A stretch of 57,773 nt of DNA from Patescibacteria group bacterium (GCA_020148025.1 JAHCRH010000003.1:1-57773); one strand, 5' to 3'. Positions 20,539 through 29,064 are shown, counted from the first letter of the stretch. Numbers and translations are program-made. Notes: a model not told the origin generated them from the sequence alone.

Positions 20539-22145
20539 AGCCCCGTTTAATCTCAGACTTAAATGTAAAAATTTTAGGAATAATTCCTGTTTTAAAAGAT
20601 AAAACAGGAATTTTAAATCCCCAGCAAATTGTTTCACTTTCTGGTCTTTTAACATATAAAGGTAAATCAATAAAGGCTATTTTCGAGGGGATTAAAAAGA
20701 AAAATAAAAATTTAAATAAAATAGTCAAGGATGTCTTACAGAAATCTTCCCTGATCGGTCATGCTTCAATTGCCACTACTCCTTCTTTTTGCTTGAACTA
20801 TGAGGGAAGTAAGTTTTTAGATTCAGCTTTGACTGGGATATACTTTTCTTCTTCTTTGGTTTCTTCTGGGAGGAGAACAGAAACCGGCGAAGAAGATATT
20901 GTTTTTCCAAATCAAATATTTTCTAACAAAAAAGCAAAAGAAATTTATCAAAATATTTCAAGAAAAATTATTAATTTTTTTAATTTCCTTTTGTCTCAAG
21001 GTATTCCAAAAGATGAGGCAAGTAAGATTTTACAATACGGAATTTACGGCACTGGTGTAATTCAATTGCCAATCGAATCAATAGTGCTGGTGAAGAGAGA
21101 ATATGAGAACGAAAAGGAATGGATGCCAGAAGAAATTGGAATTTTGCTTAAAGAAATTGAAAAAAAATTAAGGAATTTAGGAATAGATTTGATTTATGCC
21201 TCTAGAGAATCAGCACCAAGAAACCTCTATCCTTACCCGAACATCTTTAAAGATCCGGAGAAATCAAACCTGACCAGAGAGCTTCGAAAAAAAATAAAGT
21301 TGGAAAAGGGGACAAAGTTGATTTCAATGGATATCTTGCCAACTTCGGGCTTGAGGAAAAGATTGAAAAAGTTACAGCAGCTTACTGAAAAAACATTTCG
21401 TTCATTAAAACAGATTAAAAAGGATTGGCAGAGACTTCTCATTTTTCGTCAGGAAATTTTTAGGGATTATAATGAAGCTGTGAGATTTAAAGTTTTGTCT
21501 TCGGTTCCCTGGCGAGTTTGGGGAGAAAAAAAGAGGCACCGGACTTGCCCTCAGATTATAGAGTCAATATACTTTTGCATTGAAAGAGCGGCTAAAAGAT
21601 TTGACAAATTTAAAAATCAAATTAAAAGAAAAGAAATCAATAAAAAATTGGTGAAGGAAATAGAAGAAATTTTCTCCGTTCCTCCCTCTGTCAAGCGAAA
21701 CCCAGAATTTTTATTAAGATATCTTTCTGTTGCCCAAGAGGCATTTAAGGGATATCAAAACCTGATTAAATTAAAAATTAAGCCAAGAAATGCGATTTTT
21801 TTAATTCCAAGGGCAGTAAAGATCGATATTCTGCAAGAATATGATTTATACAATCTTCTAACTGGATATTACCCTTTACGGCTTTGCCCAACTGCAGAAG
21901 AAGAGATGAAAAGAAAAACCGTAAAAGAGGTTTTCCAAATTAAAAGAGCTCTAACTAAAAGGGGATACGGCTGGTTAAATAAATTTATTGGGCCAAAATG
22001 CGAAACTATTGGATTTTGCCCTGAAGAAAAAAGCTGCTTCCATATTAAAAAATTGGTTAAAAAATATAACAAAAACTTTCATCAGAAGATGAAGGTTGAG
22101 CTGAAAAAGAAATTTGAGAAAAAATTAAAGAATTTGAGAAAATGA
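20535..22145 (+). CDS. thyX: Two-domain ThyX-like protein (FAD-dependent thymidylate synthase family)
   Basis: 536 residues, about twice a normal ThyX. Both halves carry ThyX-like traces: GHASIATTPSFCLNYEG then SLVSSGRRTE in the N-half (about 77-117), and WRVWGEKKRHRTCPQIIESI (about 328-347) in the C-half, close to the RHRxxS box. Neither half has the full RHRxxSxNxxSxRY motif, so the active site is divergent or shared. The operon supports the call: dCTP deaminase before it, a dUTPase-like gene after, then serine hydroxymethyltransferase, the source of the methylene-folate that ThyX uses. Overlaps its neighbours by 4 bases on each side. Confidence 0.75.
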   Translation: MKPRLISDLNVKILGIIPVLKDKTGILNPQQIVSLSGLLTYKGKSIKAIFEGIKKKNKNLNKIVKDVLQKSSLIGHASIATTPSFCLNYEGSKFLDSALTGIYFSSSLVSSGRRTETGEEDIVFPNQIFSNKKAKEIYQNISRKIINFFNFLLSQGIPKDEASKILQYGIYGTGVIQLPIESIVLVKREYENEKEWMPEEIGILLKEIEKKLRNLGIDLIYASRESAPRNLYPYPNIFKDPEKSNLTRELRKKIKLEKGTKLISMDILPTSGLRKRLKKLQQLTEKTFRSLKQIKKDWQRLLIFRQEIFRDYNEAVRFKVLSSVPWRVWGEKKRHRTCPQIIESIYFCIERAAKRFDKFKNQIKRKEINKKLVKEIEEIFSVPPSVKRNPEFLLRYLSVAQEAFKGYQNLIKLKIKPRNAIFLIPRAVKIDILQEYDLYNLLTGYYPLRLCPTAEEEMKRKTVKEVFQIKRALTKRGYGWLNKFIGPKCETIGFCPEEKSCFHIKKLVKKYNKNFHQKMKVELKKKFEKKLKNLRK

Positions 22146-22681
22146 TTTTGGGAGTAAAAAAAATTTTAAAATTGGTTAAGGAAAAAAAAATGGTGGAGAA
22201 TTTATCTAAGAGGGAATTGAAGAATCCTGAAGGAGCTGGTTTGGATTTTAGGATAGGGGAGATTTATGAGGTTTCTGGAAAAGGCTTTTTAGGGGTTGAA
22301 GAAAGGGAAACTCCAAAAATTAAATTACTGGCAAAGTATAACCCGAAGAAAAAGAAAACTTTTGCTTTTAAACCAGAAAAATATTATTTAATGAAAACCA
22401 TAGAGCGGGTGAATACTCCAGAAAATATTTTAATTTTATTTCGGCCCAGGTCGACTTTATATAGATCAGGAATGATGATTTTCAGTGGGAACGTATCGCC
22501 AGGTTACAAAGGAGAATTAACTTTTGGAATTGCCAATCTTGGTCAATGCGAGGTTAAGATTGAATTGGGGGCAAGGGTCGTTCACGCCATGTTTTTTGAA
22601 ATTAAAGGAAAAACAAACTTGTATCGAGGCCAGTGGCAAGGGGGGAGAGTTTCTACTATAAAAAAAGAAAAACAAATTTAA
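22142..22681 (+). CDS. dUTPase/dCTP deaminase family protein
   Basis: Trimeric dUTPase-fold protein of 179 residues. GLDFRIGEIYEV (about 34-45), ILFRPRSTLYRSGMMIFSG (about 98-116) with the phosphate-binding R-S, then SPGYKGELTFGIANLG (about 118-133) and GARVVHAMFFE. The PGYKGEL box fits this superfamily, but I cannot decide between dUTPase and dCTP deaminase. With Dcd at the head of the cluster, a dUMP-forming dUTPase is the likelier role. Overlaps thyX by 4 bases; glyA starts one base after its stop. Confidence 0.8.
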   Translation: MILGVKKILKLVKEKKMVENLSKRELKNPEGAGLDFRIGEIYEVSGKGFLGVEERETPKIKLLAKYNPKKKKTFAFKPEKYYLMKTIERVNTPENILILFRPRSTLYRSGMMIFSGNVSPGYKGELTFGIANLGQCEVKIELGARVVHAMFFEIKGKTNLYRGQWQGGRVSTIKKEKQI

Positions 22682-22682
22682 A

Positions 22683-23921
22683 ATGAAAAAATTATTAAGT
22701 TTACTCAAAAAACATCAGGAATGGCGGGGAAATTGTATAAACTTAATTGCTTCAGAGAATGCAATGTCACCAATAGCTGAGAGAGTTTATCTTTCTGATT
22801 TAATGCACAGATATGCAGAAGGTCTTCCATTCAAAAGATATTATCAAGGATTAAAATATTTTGATGAAATCGAAAATAAAGTAATCGAAGAATTTAAAAA
22901 GCATTTTAAAGCAAATTTTGTTGATGTTCGTCCAATTTCTGGAACCTCGGCAAATTTGGCTACTTTTTCTACTCTAGCGAGAAAAGGAGATAAAATTTTA
23001 ACTTTGGGAATTCAAGGGGGTTCTCATGTTTCTCATGAGCCACCTGGGGCAGCAGGGATTTTAGGGCTCAAAGTTTTTCATTTTGATTTCAATAAGAAAA
23101 TTTTAAACATTGATTTAGAGCAGGCAAGAAAGAAAATTTTGAAAATAAAGCCAAAATTTATTATCCTCGGGGGTTCAGTAATTTTATTTCCTCAACCAGT
23201 AAAAGAATTAAAAAGAATCTGTCAAAAAACTAAAACAAAAATAATTTATGATGCTGCCCATGTTTTTGGCTTAATTTGCGCTGGTTTCTTTCAAAACCCT
23301 TTAAAAGAGGGAGCAGATATTATAACCTCTTCCACTCATAAAACTTTTCCCGGGCCTCAGGGAGGAATAATTTTGGGAAATATTGATAACGACCTCCAAA
23401 AGAAAATTCAAAAAAAGGTTTTTCCAGGAGTTTTATCTAACCATCACCTCCACAGAATTCCAGCTCTTTATTTAACTTTACTGGAAATGAAGAAATTCGG
23501 GAAAAGTTATGCGAGACAAATTATTAAAAATGCAAAAACTTTAGCTAAAGAACTTTACAATTTTGGTTTTGACGTTTTAGGAAAAGAAAAAGGATTTACT
23601 CAAAGTCATCAGGTGGTAGTTGATGTTAGAGAAAATGGAGGAGGAGATTTCGTAGCTAAGCGATTGGAAAGAGCCAATATTATTTTAAATAAAAATGTTC
23701 TCCCCGGTGAGGAAAAAGTAGATGTAATACATCCAGGGGGTCTTAGGATTGGAGTTCAAGAAATGACCAGATTCGGAATGAAGGAAAAAGAAGTGAAACA
23801 AATTGCTAAATTTATGAAAGAAGTAGTTTTAGACAAAAAAAGTCCGGAAAAAATAAAAAGAAAGGTAATTAAATTCAGAAGAAATTTCAAAAAAGTAAAA
23901 TATCGTTTTAAAATCTCATAA
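22683..23921 (+). CDS. glyA: Serine hydroxymethyltransferase GlyA
   Basis: PLP enzyme that converts serine and THF to glycine and methylene-THF. N-terminal INLIASENAMSP (about 19-30), RYAEGLPFKRYYQG, GTSANLATFS, DAAHVFGLICAGFF (about 191-204), the PLP-lysine motif ITSSTHKTFPGPQGG (about 216-230), and RIGVQEMTRFGM near the end. Length 412 is normal. Its place behind a ThyX-like gene supplies the one-carbon donor for dTMP. A terminator overlaps its stop codon. Confidence 0.96.
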   Translation: MKKLLSLLKKHQEWRGNCINLIASENAMSPIAERVYLSDLMHRYAEGLPFKRYYQGLKYFDEIENKVIEEFKKHFKANFVDVRPISGTSANLATFSTLARKGDKILTLGIQGGSHVSHEPPGAAGILGLKVFHFDFNKKILNIDLEQARKKILKIKPKFIILGGSVILFPQPVKELKRICQKTKTKIIYDAAHVFGLICAGFFQNPLKEGADIITSSTHKTFPGPQGGIILGNIDNDLQKKIQKKVFPGVLSNHHLHRIPALYLTLLEMKKFGKSYARQIIKNAKTLAKELYNFGFDVLGKEKGFTQSHQVVVDVRENGGGDFVAKRLERANIILNKNVLPGEEKVDVIHPGGLRIGVQEMTRFGMKEKEVKQIAKFMKEVVLDKKSPEKIKRKVIKFRRNFKKVKYRFKIS

Positions 23922-23950
23922 TCCCTGTCAACTTGACAGGGATTTTTCTT
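23921..23950 (+). terminator. Terminator of the dTMP operon
   Basis: ATCCCTGTCA-AC-TTGACAGGGAT then TTTTCTTTTT, directly after glyA. A TATAAT at 23965-23970 just before tmk suggests a new promoter. Confidence 0.9.
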
Positions 23951-23976
23951 TTTGAAAAATCCGATATAATTAAGAT

Positions 23977-24615
23977 ATGAGGAAGAATCCTTACGCTGGT
24001 CAGTTTATTGTTTTTGAGGGGATTGAAGGAGCAGGAGGTGAAACTCAAAGCAAATTGTTATTTGACTTCTTTAAAGAACAAGGAAAGCAGGTCAAAAGAT
24101 TATCTTATCCTGATAACAAAGGACCAATCGGAGAATTGATTCATCGATTTCTTCATCGAGAATATGAGTTCTCACCCCGAGTTCAATTTTTACTCTATTT
24201 TTTGGATTTCTTAAAAGATAAACAAAAAATTGAAAAATGGCAAAGAGAAAAAATGGTTATTATTTCGGATAGATATTTTACTTCAACCTTGGCTTATCAA
24301 TGTGCTCAAAGCTTTCCCTTACAAGATGCTCTCAATATTGCTCAAATTTTTGAACTCCCCAAGCCAGATTTAGTAATTTATCTTAAGATTTCACCCAAAA
24401 CAGGAATTCAGAGAAAACTGAAAGAGAAAAATAATTTAGATAGACATGAGTCGAGTAAACAATTTATTGAAAGCGTGGCAGATTTTTATGAAAAATTGAT
24501 TAAAAATCAAATTTACAGTAAATGGGTGGTGGTAAGTGGGGAGAGAAGTATTAAGGAAGTATTTGAAGAAATTAAATTACAACTGAATTTTTTATATGAA
24601 AAACGTCGAGATTGA
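23977..24615 (+). CDS. tmk: Thymidylate kinase-like protein with altered P-loop
   Basis: dTMP kinase family: FIVFEGIEGAGGETQSKLL (about 9-27) at the P-loop position, DRYFTSTLAYQ (about 88-98), the DR(Y/H) motif that binds dTMP, and LPKPDLVIYLKISP (about 117-130). The expected GxGK(S/T)T is GAGGET, so the Walker A lysine is glycine and the next serine/threonine is glutamate. The rest of the fold looks intact (212 residues). Its neighbours make dTMP, so the role fits. Either it has a changed phosphate-binding mode or it is not a kinase. Overlaps the next gene by 20 bases. Confidence 0.85.
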   Translation: MRKNPYAGQFIVFEGIEGAGGETQSKLLFDFFKEQGKQVKRLSYPDNKGPIGELIHRFLHREYEFSPRVQFLLYFLDFLKDKQKIEKWQREKMVIISDRYFTSTLAYQCAQSFPLQDALNIAQIFELPKPDLVIYLKISPKTGIQRKLKEKNNLDRHESSKQFIESVADFYEKLIKNQIYSKWVVVSGERSIKEVFEEIKLQLNFLYEKRRD

Positions 24616-25144
24616 AGTCCGGAGTTTTATTACCAAAGAAGAATACAAAAGACTGCTTAAAAAATTTAATAAAAAAGCTAAATTTGTTAATTCAATAAAA
24701 GAAGAAACTGTTTACTTTAGTCTCAATGATAAAAAAGATCTCCGTCTTCGGTGCAATGAAAAAGAAGCCTTTCTTATTTTAAAGAAAGGAAAAATTCACG
24801 ACAATATTCGCCAAGAATTAAAGATAAGATTTGCCAGAGAAGACTTCGCAAAGCTCGAGGAGTTATTAAAAGCAATAGGTTTTAGGGCAAGAGTGAAATG
24901 GTTTCGTAAACGTCGAGTCTACTTATGGGACAAAATAAAAGTATTTCTTGACGACACAAAAAGTTATGGTTTTATCATTGAGTTGGAGAAAATTGGGAGA
25001 GCGGGGGAGGCAAAAAAGATTTATAAAAATTTAAAAAATAAGTTAAAATCTTTGGGGATAAAAATTACTCCCAAAAAGGTCTTTGATGAAAAATTTAAAT
25101 ACTATAAAGATAATTGGGAAAAAATTCTAAATTATATTAAATAA
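24596..25144 (+). CDS. CYTH-domain protein (class IV adenylate cyclase/triphosphatase fold)
   Basis: Starts NVEIEVRSFITKEEY, the ExExR-type opening of the CYTH triphosphate tunnel, followed by basic/acidic strand pairs: LRLRCNEKEAFLILKKGK (about 43-60), FRKRRVYLWDKIKVFLDDT (about 103-121), YGFIIELEKIG. CYTH enzymes act on triphosphates (thiamine triphosphate, polyphosphate, ATP). The substrate here is unknown. It overlaps tmk by 20 bases, so the two are co-translated. Confidence 0.8.
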   Translation: MKNVEIEVRSFITKEEYKRLLKKFNKKAKFVNSIKEETVYFSLNDKKDLRLRCNEKEAFLILKKGKIHDNIRQELKIRFAREDFAKLEELLKAIGFRARVKWFRKRRVYLWDKIKVFLDDTKSYGFIIELEKIGRAGEAKKIYKNLKNKLKSLGIKITPKKVFDEKFKYYKDNWEKILNYIK

Positions 25145-25150
25145 ATCAAT

Positions 25151-25163
25151 AGGTGACTGTCAC
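25151..25163. repeat. Short perfect palindrome GGTGACTGTCACC
   Basis: Six-base arms round a T, between the CYTH gene and deoC. One of several short palindromes scattered here. Confidence 0.6.
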
Positions 25164-25205
25164 CATGAAGAAAGTTGTTGGTAAATTTTCAAAATCGTGC
25201 CAAAT

Positions 25206-25859
25206 ATGAATATTGCTAAGATCATTGATCACACTAACATAAAAGCCGACGCTACGGCGGAAAAAATAAAAAAGACTTGTCAGGAAGCCAAAAAATATAA
25301 CTTTCGAGGGGTTTGTATTAATCCAAATTGGGTAAAATTAGCAAAAAAAGAATTAAAAGATACTAACATTAAAGTTGTGGTTTTAGTTGATCCACCAATG
25401 GGAATTTCCCCTCATTCAAAAAGAATGAAAATCTGCCGGCGAGCTAAAAGAGATGGAGCTGATGAGTTGGATGTGGTGATGAATATCGTTGAGTTAAAAT
25501 ATCAAAGACATAAAAAGGTCTTGAAAGATTTAAAAGAAATTTCAAAAATTTTACCAACAAAAGTAATTATTGGCTCTGGTTTCTTAACCGATACTGAAAT
25601 CGAAAAGGCCTCTCAAATCGTTAAAAAATCTGGAGCTTTCTGTGTAAAAACCGCTACCGAAAGAGATCCCTTAGATAGATTTGAATTAAAAGAGAAAACC
25701 AAACATTTAAAAATTATGAGAAAATCAGCTCCCGGTCTTCTAATTAAAGCAGCAGGCTCTATCAGGACTTTGAAGGATTTAAAAATGATGTTAAAAGCCG
25801 GCGCAGACGTCATTGGAACAAGCTCAGGCGTGGAGATTATAAAAGAAGCTCAGAAATAA
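25206..25859 (+). CDS. deoC: Deoxyribose-phosphate aldolase DeoC
   Basis: Class I aldolase that splits deoxyribose 5-phosphate to glyceraldehyde 3-phosphate and acetaldehyde, in deoxynucleoside breakdown. IDHTNIKADAT near the start, GVCINPNWVKLAKKEL, the Asp in DELDVVMNI (about 92-100), the Schiff-base lysine in FCVKTATERDPLDRF, and KAAGSIRTLKDLKMMLKAGA. I prefer the ATG at 25206; an in-frame GTG at 25197 would add three residues. No Shine-Dalgarno site. Confidence 0.93.
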   Translation: MNIAKIIDHTNIKADATAEKIKKTCQEAKKYNFRGVCINPNWVKLAKKELKDTNIKVVVLVDPPMGISPHSKRMKICRRAKRDGADELDVVMNIVELKYQRHKKVLKDLKEISKILPTKVIIGSGFLTDTEIEKASQIVKKSGAFCVKTATERDPLDRFELKEKTKHLKIMRKSAPGLLIKAAGSIRTLKDLKMMLKAGADVIGTSSGVEIIKEAQK

Positions 25860-25866
25860 TTCCTTG

Positions 25867-25877
25867 GGGTCTGACCC
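25867..25877. repeat. GGGTC-T-GACCC palindrome left of the LamG pseudopilin
   Basis: Five-base arms between deoC and the pseudopilin gene. It matches the two larger GGGGTC palindromes on the other side of that gene. Confidence 0.6.
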
Positions 25878-25891
25878 TGTGGAAATTTCAT

Positions 25892-26695
25892 ATGAAAAAA
25901 CAAAGAGCCTTCACCCTAATTGAGCTTTTAGTAGTCATTGCTATTATCGGTCTTATAGCCAGCATCGTTTTGGTGAGTTTGAAAGGAGCGAGACAAAGAG
26001 CTAGAATTGCCGCCGCCTTACAGTTTTCAGATTCTCTAAGAGCCTCTTTATCTGATGCTCTTGTGAGCTGGTGGAATTTCAATGAAGGAGCAGGAGGTGC
26101 AGTTGGAGATACTTGGGGAGGAAATAATGGGACAATATTTGGTGCCACCTGGACAAAAGGAGTAGCAGGAGATGCTTTGAGTTTTGATGGAGATGATTAT
26201 GTTTCCATTCCCAATGTTCCAGATTTTAATTTGTATGACTTTACTCTTGAGGCCTGGGTTAAAACAAGTTATGCTGGCACAATAATATCAAGGGGTCAGT
26301 TCATGACTTTTTATAATTTATATATTAATGAAGGAGGAAGTCACCATGGAAAAGCATCATTTGCTCTATTTGGTGGTGATCTCATTAATCTACATGGTTC
26401 TTTGGTAAACGATGGAACCTGGCACCATCTAGTAGGGACTTTTGAGCAGGCAACACATACAGTAAGGTTGTATGTTGATGCAGAACTGGTTGATTCTGAT
26501 ACTAATATGAATGTGACAAATCCAAATGGAGCATCCAACCTTTTTATAGAAAAGGAAGCTGCTTGGTGGGCTTTGGGAGAATGGATGGTGGGAGAGATCG
26601 ACGAGCCTCGCATTTACAACCGTTCCCTCACTGCCTTAGAAATTCAAAAAAGATATGTTGAAGGATTAAAGAAATTTAAGTTAGTTAAAGAATAA
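25892..26695 (+). CDS. Prepilin-type protein with LamG domain, paralogue
   Basis: Class III signal RAFTLIELLVVIAIIGLIAS (about 4-23) with the cut before F, then a LamG-type domain: LVSWWNFNEGAGG, GTIFGATWTKGVAGDALSFDG in part, FTLEAWVKTSY, GTWHHLVGTFEQ, LYVDAELV, and the typical end VGEIDEPRIYNRSLTALEIQ in part. It is a paralogue of the gene at 13562 and has a more complete LamG. Probably exported and anchored by the pilin helix; ligand unknown. It sits between GGGTC palindromes on both sides. Confidence 0.88.
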   Translation: MKKQRAFTLIELLVVIAIIGLIASIVLVSLKGARQRARIAAALQFSDSLRASLSDALVSWWNFNEGAGGAVGDTWGGNNGTIFGATWTKGVAGDALSFDGDDYVSIPNVPDFNLYDFTLEAWVKTSYAGTIISRGQFMTFYNLYINEGGSHHGKASFALFGGDLINLHGSLVNDGTWHHLVGTFEQATHTVRLYVDAELVDSDTNMNVTNPNGASNLFIEKEAAWWALGEWMVGEIDEPRIYNRSLTALEIQKRYVEGLKKFKLVKE

Positions 26696-26702
26696 ATCGC
26701 CA

Positions 26703-26751
26703 CGGGGTCTTGACCCCGCGGGATCAAAAAATGTCCGGGGTCAGACCCCGG
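26703..26751. repeat. Pair of GGGGTC palindromes right of the pseudopilin
   Basis: CGGGGTC-TT-GACCCCG (26703-26718) and CCGGGGTC-A-GACCCCGG (26735-26751), between the pseudopilin gene and gatB. Confidence 0.8.
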
Positions 26752-26768
26752 AAAATTAGTAATTTAAT

Positions 26769-28235
26769 ATGGTTAAATATCAGCCAGTAATTGGCCTGGA
26801 AATTCATGTTGAATTGAATACAAAATCAAAGATGTTTTGTAGTTGTCCTAATGATCCTGATGAGCGTCATCCGAATGTTAATATATGTCCAATATGCCTT
26901 GGACACCCGGGGGTACTTCCAGTGATAAATGAAGAAGCAGTTAAAAAGGTAATAAAGACTGGTCTAGCCTTAAATTGCAAAATTCCTGAATATTCCAAAT
27001 TTGATCGAAAAAATTATTTTTATCCTGATTTGCCAAAGGGATACCAGATTTCTCAATATGATACGCCACTTTGTGAAGATGGATTTTTGATGATAAATGG
27101 AAGGAAAATTAGAGTCAAAAGAGTCCATTTAGAAGAAGATACAGGCAGATTAATTCACGAAAAAGATTATTCTTTGGTTGATTTTAACCGAGCTGGAATT
27201 CCTTTAATGGAATTGGTAACTGAACCAGATTTGAGATCAGTAAAAGAGGCTAGGAAATTTGCCGAAGAATTCCAGTTGATTTTAAGATATTTAGGTGTTT
27301 CCAATGCCGATATGGAGAAAGGACAACTTCGTGTTGAAGCGAATGTATCGCTTCAAGCGACAAGCGACAAGCGACAAGTGACAAGGGAACTGGGAACAAA
27401 AGTGGAAATTAAAAATCTAAATTCTTTTCGAGCTTTAGTAAGAGCATTAAATTATGAAATTGAAAGACAGGAAAAAATTTTAAAGGCAGGCAAAAAGGTT
27501 ATTCAGGAAACTAGGGGCTGGAATGAAATCAGAGGAGCGACTTTATCTCAGAGAGAAAAAGAGGAGGCTCATGATTATCGCTATTTTCCTGAACCAGATT
27601 TACCGCCCCTTCGTTTTACAAAAGAAGAGATTGAGAAAATTAGAGCTGAAATTCCCGAGCTTCCTCAGCAGAGAAGAAAAAGACTTAAAAAAGAATACAA
27701 ACTCAAAAATTTAGAAACCGAGTTTTTTGTTCAAAATAAAGATTTAGGAGAATATTTTGAAAAAGTGGTCAGTGAGTTTGAACCAGGACTTTCTCATGAG
27801 AAACTTTTGAAATTGATAAAATTAGCTTCAAATTATCTGATTACTGATTTACAGGGATTATTGAAAGGGGCTTCGGTTTCTGGTGAAGATTTCTTAATAA
27901 CTCCTGAAAATTTTTCTGAGTTTGTTATTTTGATTGCTGAGGAAAAAATTTCAAGTAAAATCGCCAAAATCACACTTGAGGGAATGTTTAAAACAGGAGC
28001 CGATCCCTCCCATATTATCGAAGAAAAAGAACTATCATTAATGATAGATGAAGTTGAAATTGAGAAGATTGTCAAGGAAGTCATTTCAAAAAACCAAAAA
28101 GCAGTTTTAGATTTTAAAAAAGGAAAGGAAAACGCTTTGCAATTTTTAATCGGGCAGGTGATGACAGCTACCAGAGGAAGAGCCAATCCTAAAATCGTCA
28201 GCAAGATATTGCACAAAGTCTTGAGAAAGTTATAA
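26769..28235 (+). CDS. gatB: Asp-tRNA(Asn)/Glu-tRNA(Gln) amidotransferase subunit B
   Basis: GatB binds misacylated tRNA and carries the kinase step of transamidation, making Gln-tRNA or Asn-tRNA. Visible: QPVIGLEIHVELNTKSKMFC in part (about 4-23), CPICLGHPGVLPVIN, FDRKNYFYPDLPKGYQISQY (about 78-97), EEDTGRLIH, FNRAGIPLMELVTEPD, RVEANVSL; then the tRNA-binding tail domain YqeY-like, ending GQVMTATRGRANPKIV. A GCGACAA heptamer array (27357-27384) adds residues after RVEANVSL. gatA and gatC are not in the window. Confidence 0.97.
   Translation: MVKYQPVIGLEIHVELNTKSKMFCSCPNDPDERHPNVNICPICLGHPGVLPVINEEAVKKVIKTGLALNCKIPEYSKFDRKNYFYPDLPKGYQISQYDTPLCEDGFLMINGRKIRVKRVHLEEDTGRLIHEKDYSLVDFNRAGIPLMELVTEPDLRSVKEARKFAEEFQLILRYLGVSNADMEKGQLRVEANVSLQATSDKRQVTRELGTKVEIKNLNSFRALVRALNYEIERQEKILKAGKKVIQETRGWNEIRGATLSQREKEEAHDYRYFPEPDLPPLRFTKEEIEKIRAEIPELPQQRRKRLKKEYKLKNLETEFFVQNKDLGEYFEKVVSEFEPGLSHEKLLKLIKLASNYLITDLQGLLKGASVSGEDFLITPENFSEFVILIAEEKISSKIAKITLEGMFKTGADPSHIIEEKELSLMIDEVEIEKIVKEVISKNQKAVLDFKKGKENALQFLIGQVMTATRGRANPKIVSKILHKVLRKL
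27357..27384. repeat. GCGACAA heptamer array in gatB
   Basis: GCGACAA three times then GTGACAA, in frame. Confidence 0.9.
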
Positions 28236-28272
28236 TGAAGATGGTTCCTTAAATCTTAGGGGGTGATAAGGC

Positions 28273-28686
28273 TTGAAATTGGAACCGAGAGATTTAGAGG
28301 AGGTGATGAGAGAAGTAGAGTTAATGGAAATCAGGAAAAAAAGAAGGATAGATCCTAAAATTAGGGATCTGGTAATAGGTCTTCGTCGGTGGGGTATAAA
28401 TACTGGGATGTCCTGTCAGGGTGATTATGAGAGATTTCCATTTCCCTGGATAGATATTTCTTCCAAAGATACACGGAAACTACTTGCGATATGCGGCTGG
28501 TATAACGTCCAGAAAAGACCATTTCTAGAGACAATCAAATGGGTGATACTACCAATGACCTGGCCCTCAGGAAAGATATCTATTCGATTGGTGCCAAGAG
28601 GAGAAGAGTCCTTGGAAAAACTTCAGGAAAGTGCTATTGAGTTCGGTAAGTTCTTGCAAAAACTTCCTGAACTTCCCCTTTTTTAA
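28273..28686 (+). CDS. Unknown 137-residue protein
   Basis: Not recognised with certainty. TTG start at 28273 behind GGGGGTGATAAG, a strong Shine-Dalgarno site. The middle reads LRRWGINTGMSCQGDYERF (about 36-54), then PFPWIDI, similar in outline to small phage and bacterial proteins with a GxxTxxSCEGH-like box. The end is a long helix EKLQESAIEFGKFLQKLPE. No membrane segment. Followed by a terminator. Like other genes with strong Shine-Dalgarno sites here, it looks accessory. Confidence 0.65.
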   Translation: MKLEPRDLEEVMREVELMEIRKKRRIDPKIRDLVIGLRRWGINTGMSCQGDYERFPFPWIDISSKDTRKLLAICGWYNVQKRPFLETIKWVILPMTWPSGKISIRLVPRGEESLEKLQESAIEFGKFLQKLPELPLF

Positions 28687-28690
28687 AAAA

Positions 28691-28719
28691 AGAGCCAGTT
28701 TTCAAACTGCTCTCTTTTT
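28691..28719 (+). terminator. Terminator after the 137-residue protein
   Basis: AGAGC-C-AGTTT, loop TC, AAACT-GCTCT then TTTTATT. Confidence 0.85.
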
Positions 28720-28742
28720 ATTGCGGAATTTGGATATTCCTC

Positions 28743-28770
28743 TTGACAAACTAAATGCAGTTGCTATAAT
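28743..28770 (+). promoter_or_regulatory. Promoter of the 48-residue membrane peptide
   Basis: TTGACA (28743-28748), 16-base spacer, TATAAT (28765-28770). Confidence 0.8.
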
Positions 28771-28803
28771 AGGAACACGAATAAAAAGGAGGTGAATGAC
28801 TAT

Positions 28804-28950
28804 ATGAGTAGCGATTGGTGGATACCTTTGGTGCAACTTGCTGTCGGCGTGTGGACGATGGTTGTCGCTCCGATACTTGCTTTCCAATGGATGAAGGGAT
28901 ACAACGACAGTAAGAGAATAAAGGCAAAAAACGACAACGACAAGAGCTAA
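28804..28950 (+). CDS. 48-residue single-helix membrane protein
   Basis: ATG at 28804 after AAGGAGGTG. The sequence starts MSSDWWIPLVQLAVGVWTMV, continues as one membrane helix (about 7-28), and ends in a polar tail rich in K, N and D. It has a consensus promoter and a terminator at 29065, so it is a complete small unit. An ATG 11 bases upstream runs into a stop after three codons. The function is unknown; holin-like, toxin-like or accessory membrane roles are all possible. Confidence 0.6.
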   Translation: MSSDWWIPLVQLAVGVWTMVVAPILAFQWMKGYNDSKRIKAKNDNDKS

Positions 28951-29064
28951 GCAGCAAACTACGGAAATAAGAAGAAAATGGGACGAAGAGAGAAAGGAGA
29001 AGTCTCTTTTCGCTTTAGAGAGATACGTTAAAGTATCTGTTTTCACCTCCGATAATAGTTCTTT

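Noticed and set aside
25164-25208. 14-codon ORF (MKKVVGKFSKSCQI) overlapping the deoC start
   Set aside because: Too short, no Shine-Dalgarno site, and lies next to a palindrome; no sign of coding selection can be shown from one sequence.
28914-28950. A AAA AAC slippery heptamer near the end of the 48-residue ORF, suggesting programmed frameshifting
   Set aside because: It is in the right frame, but the -1 product adds only about 12 polar residues before a stop and no downstream structure or pseudoknot is seen. Probably chance in A-rich sequence.
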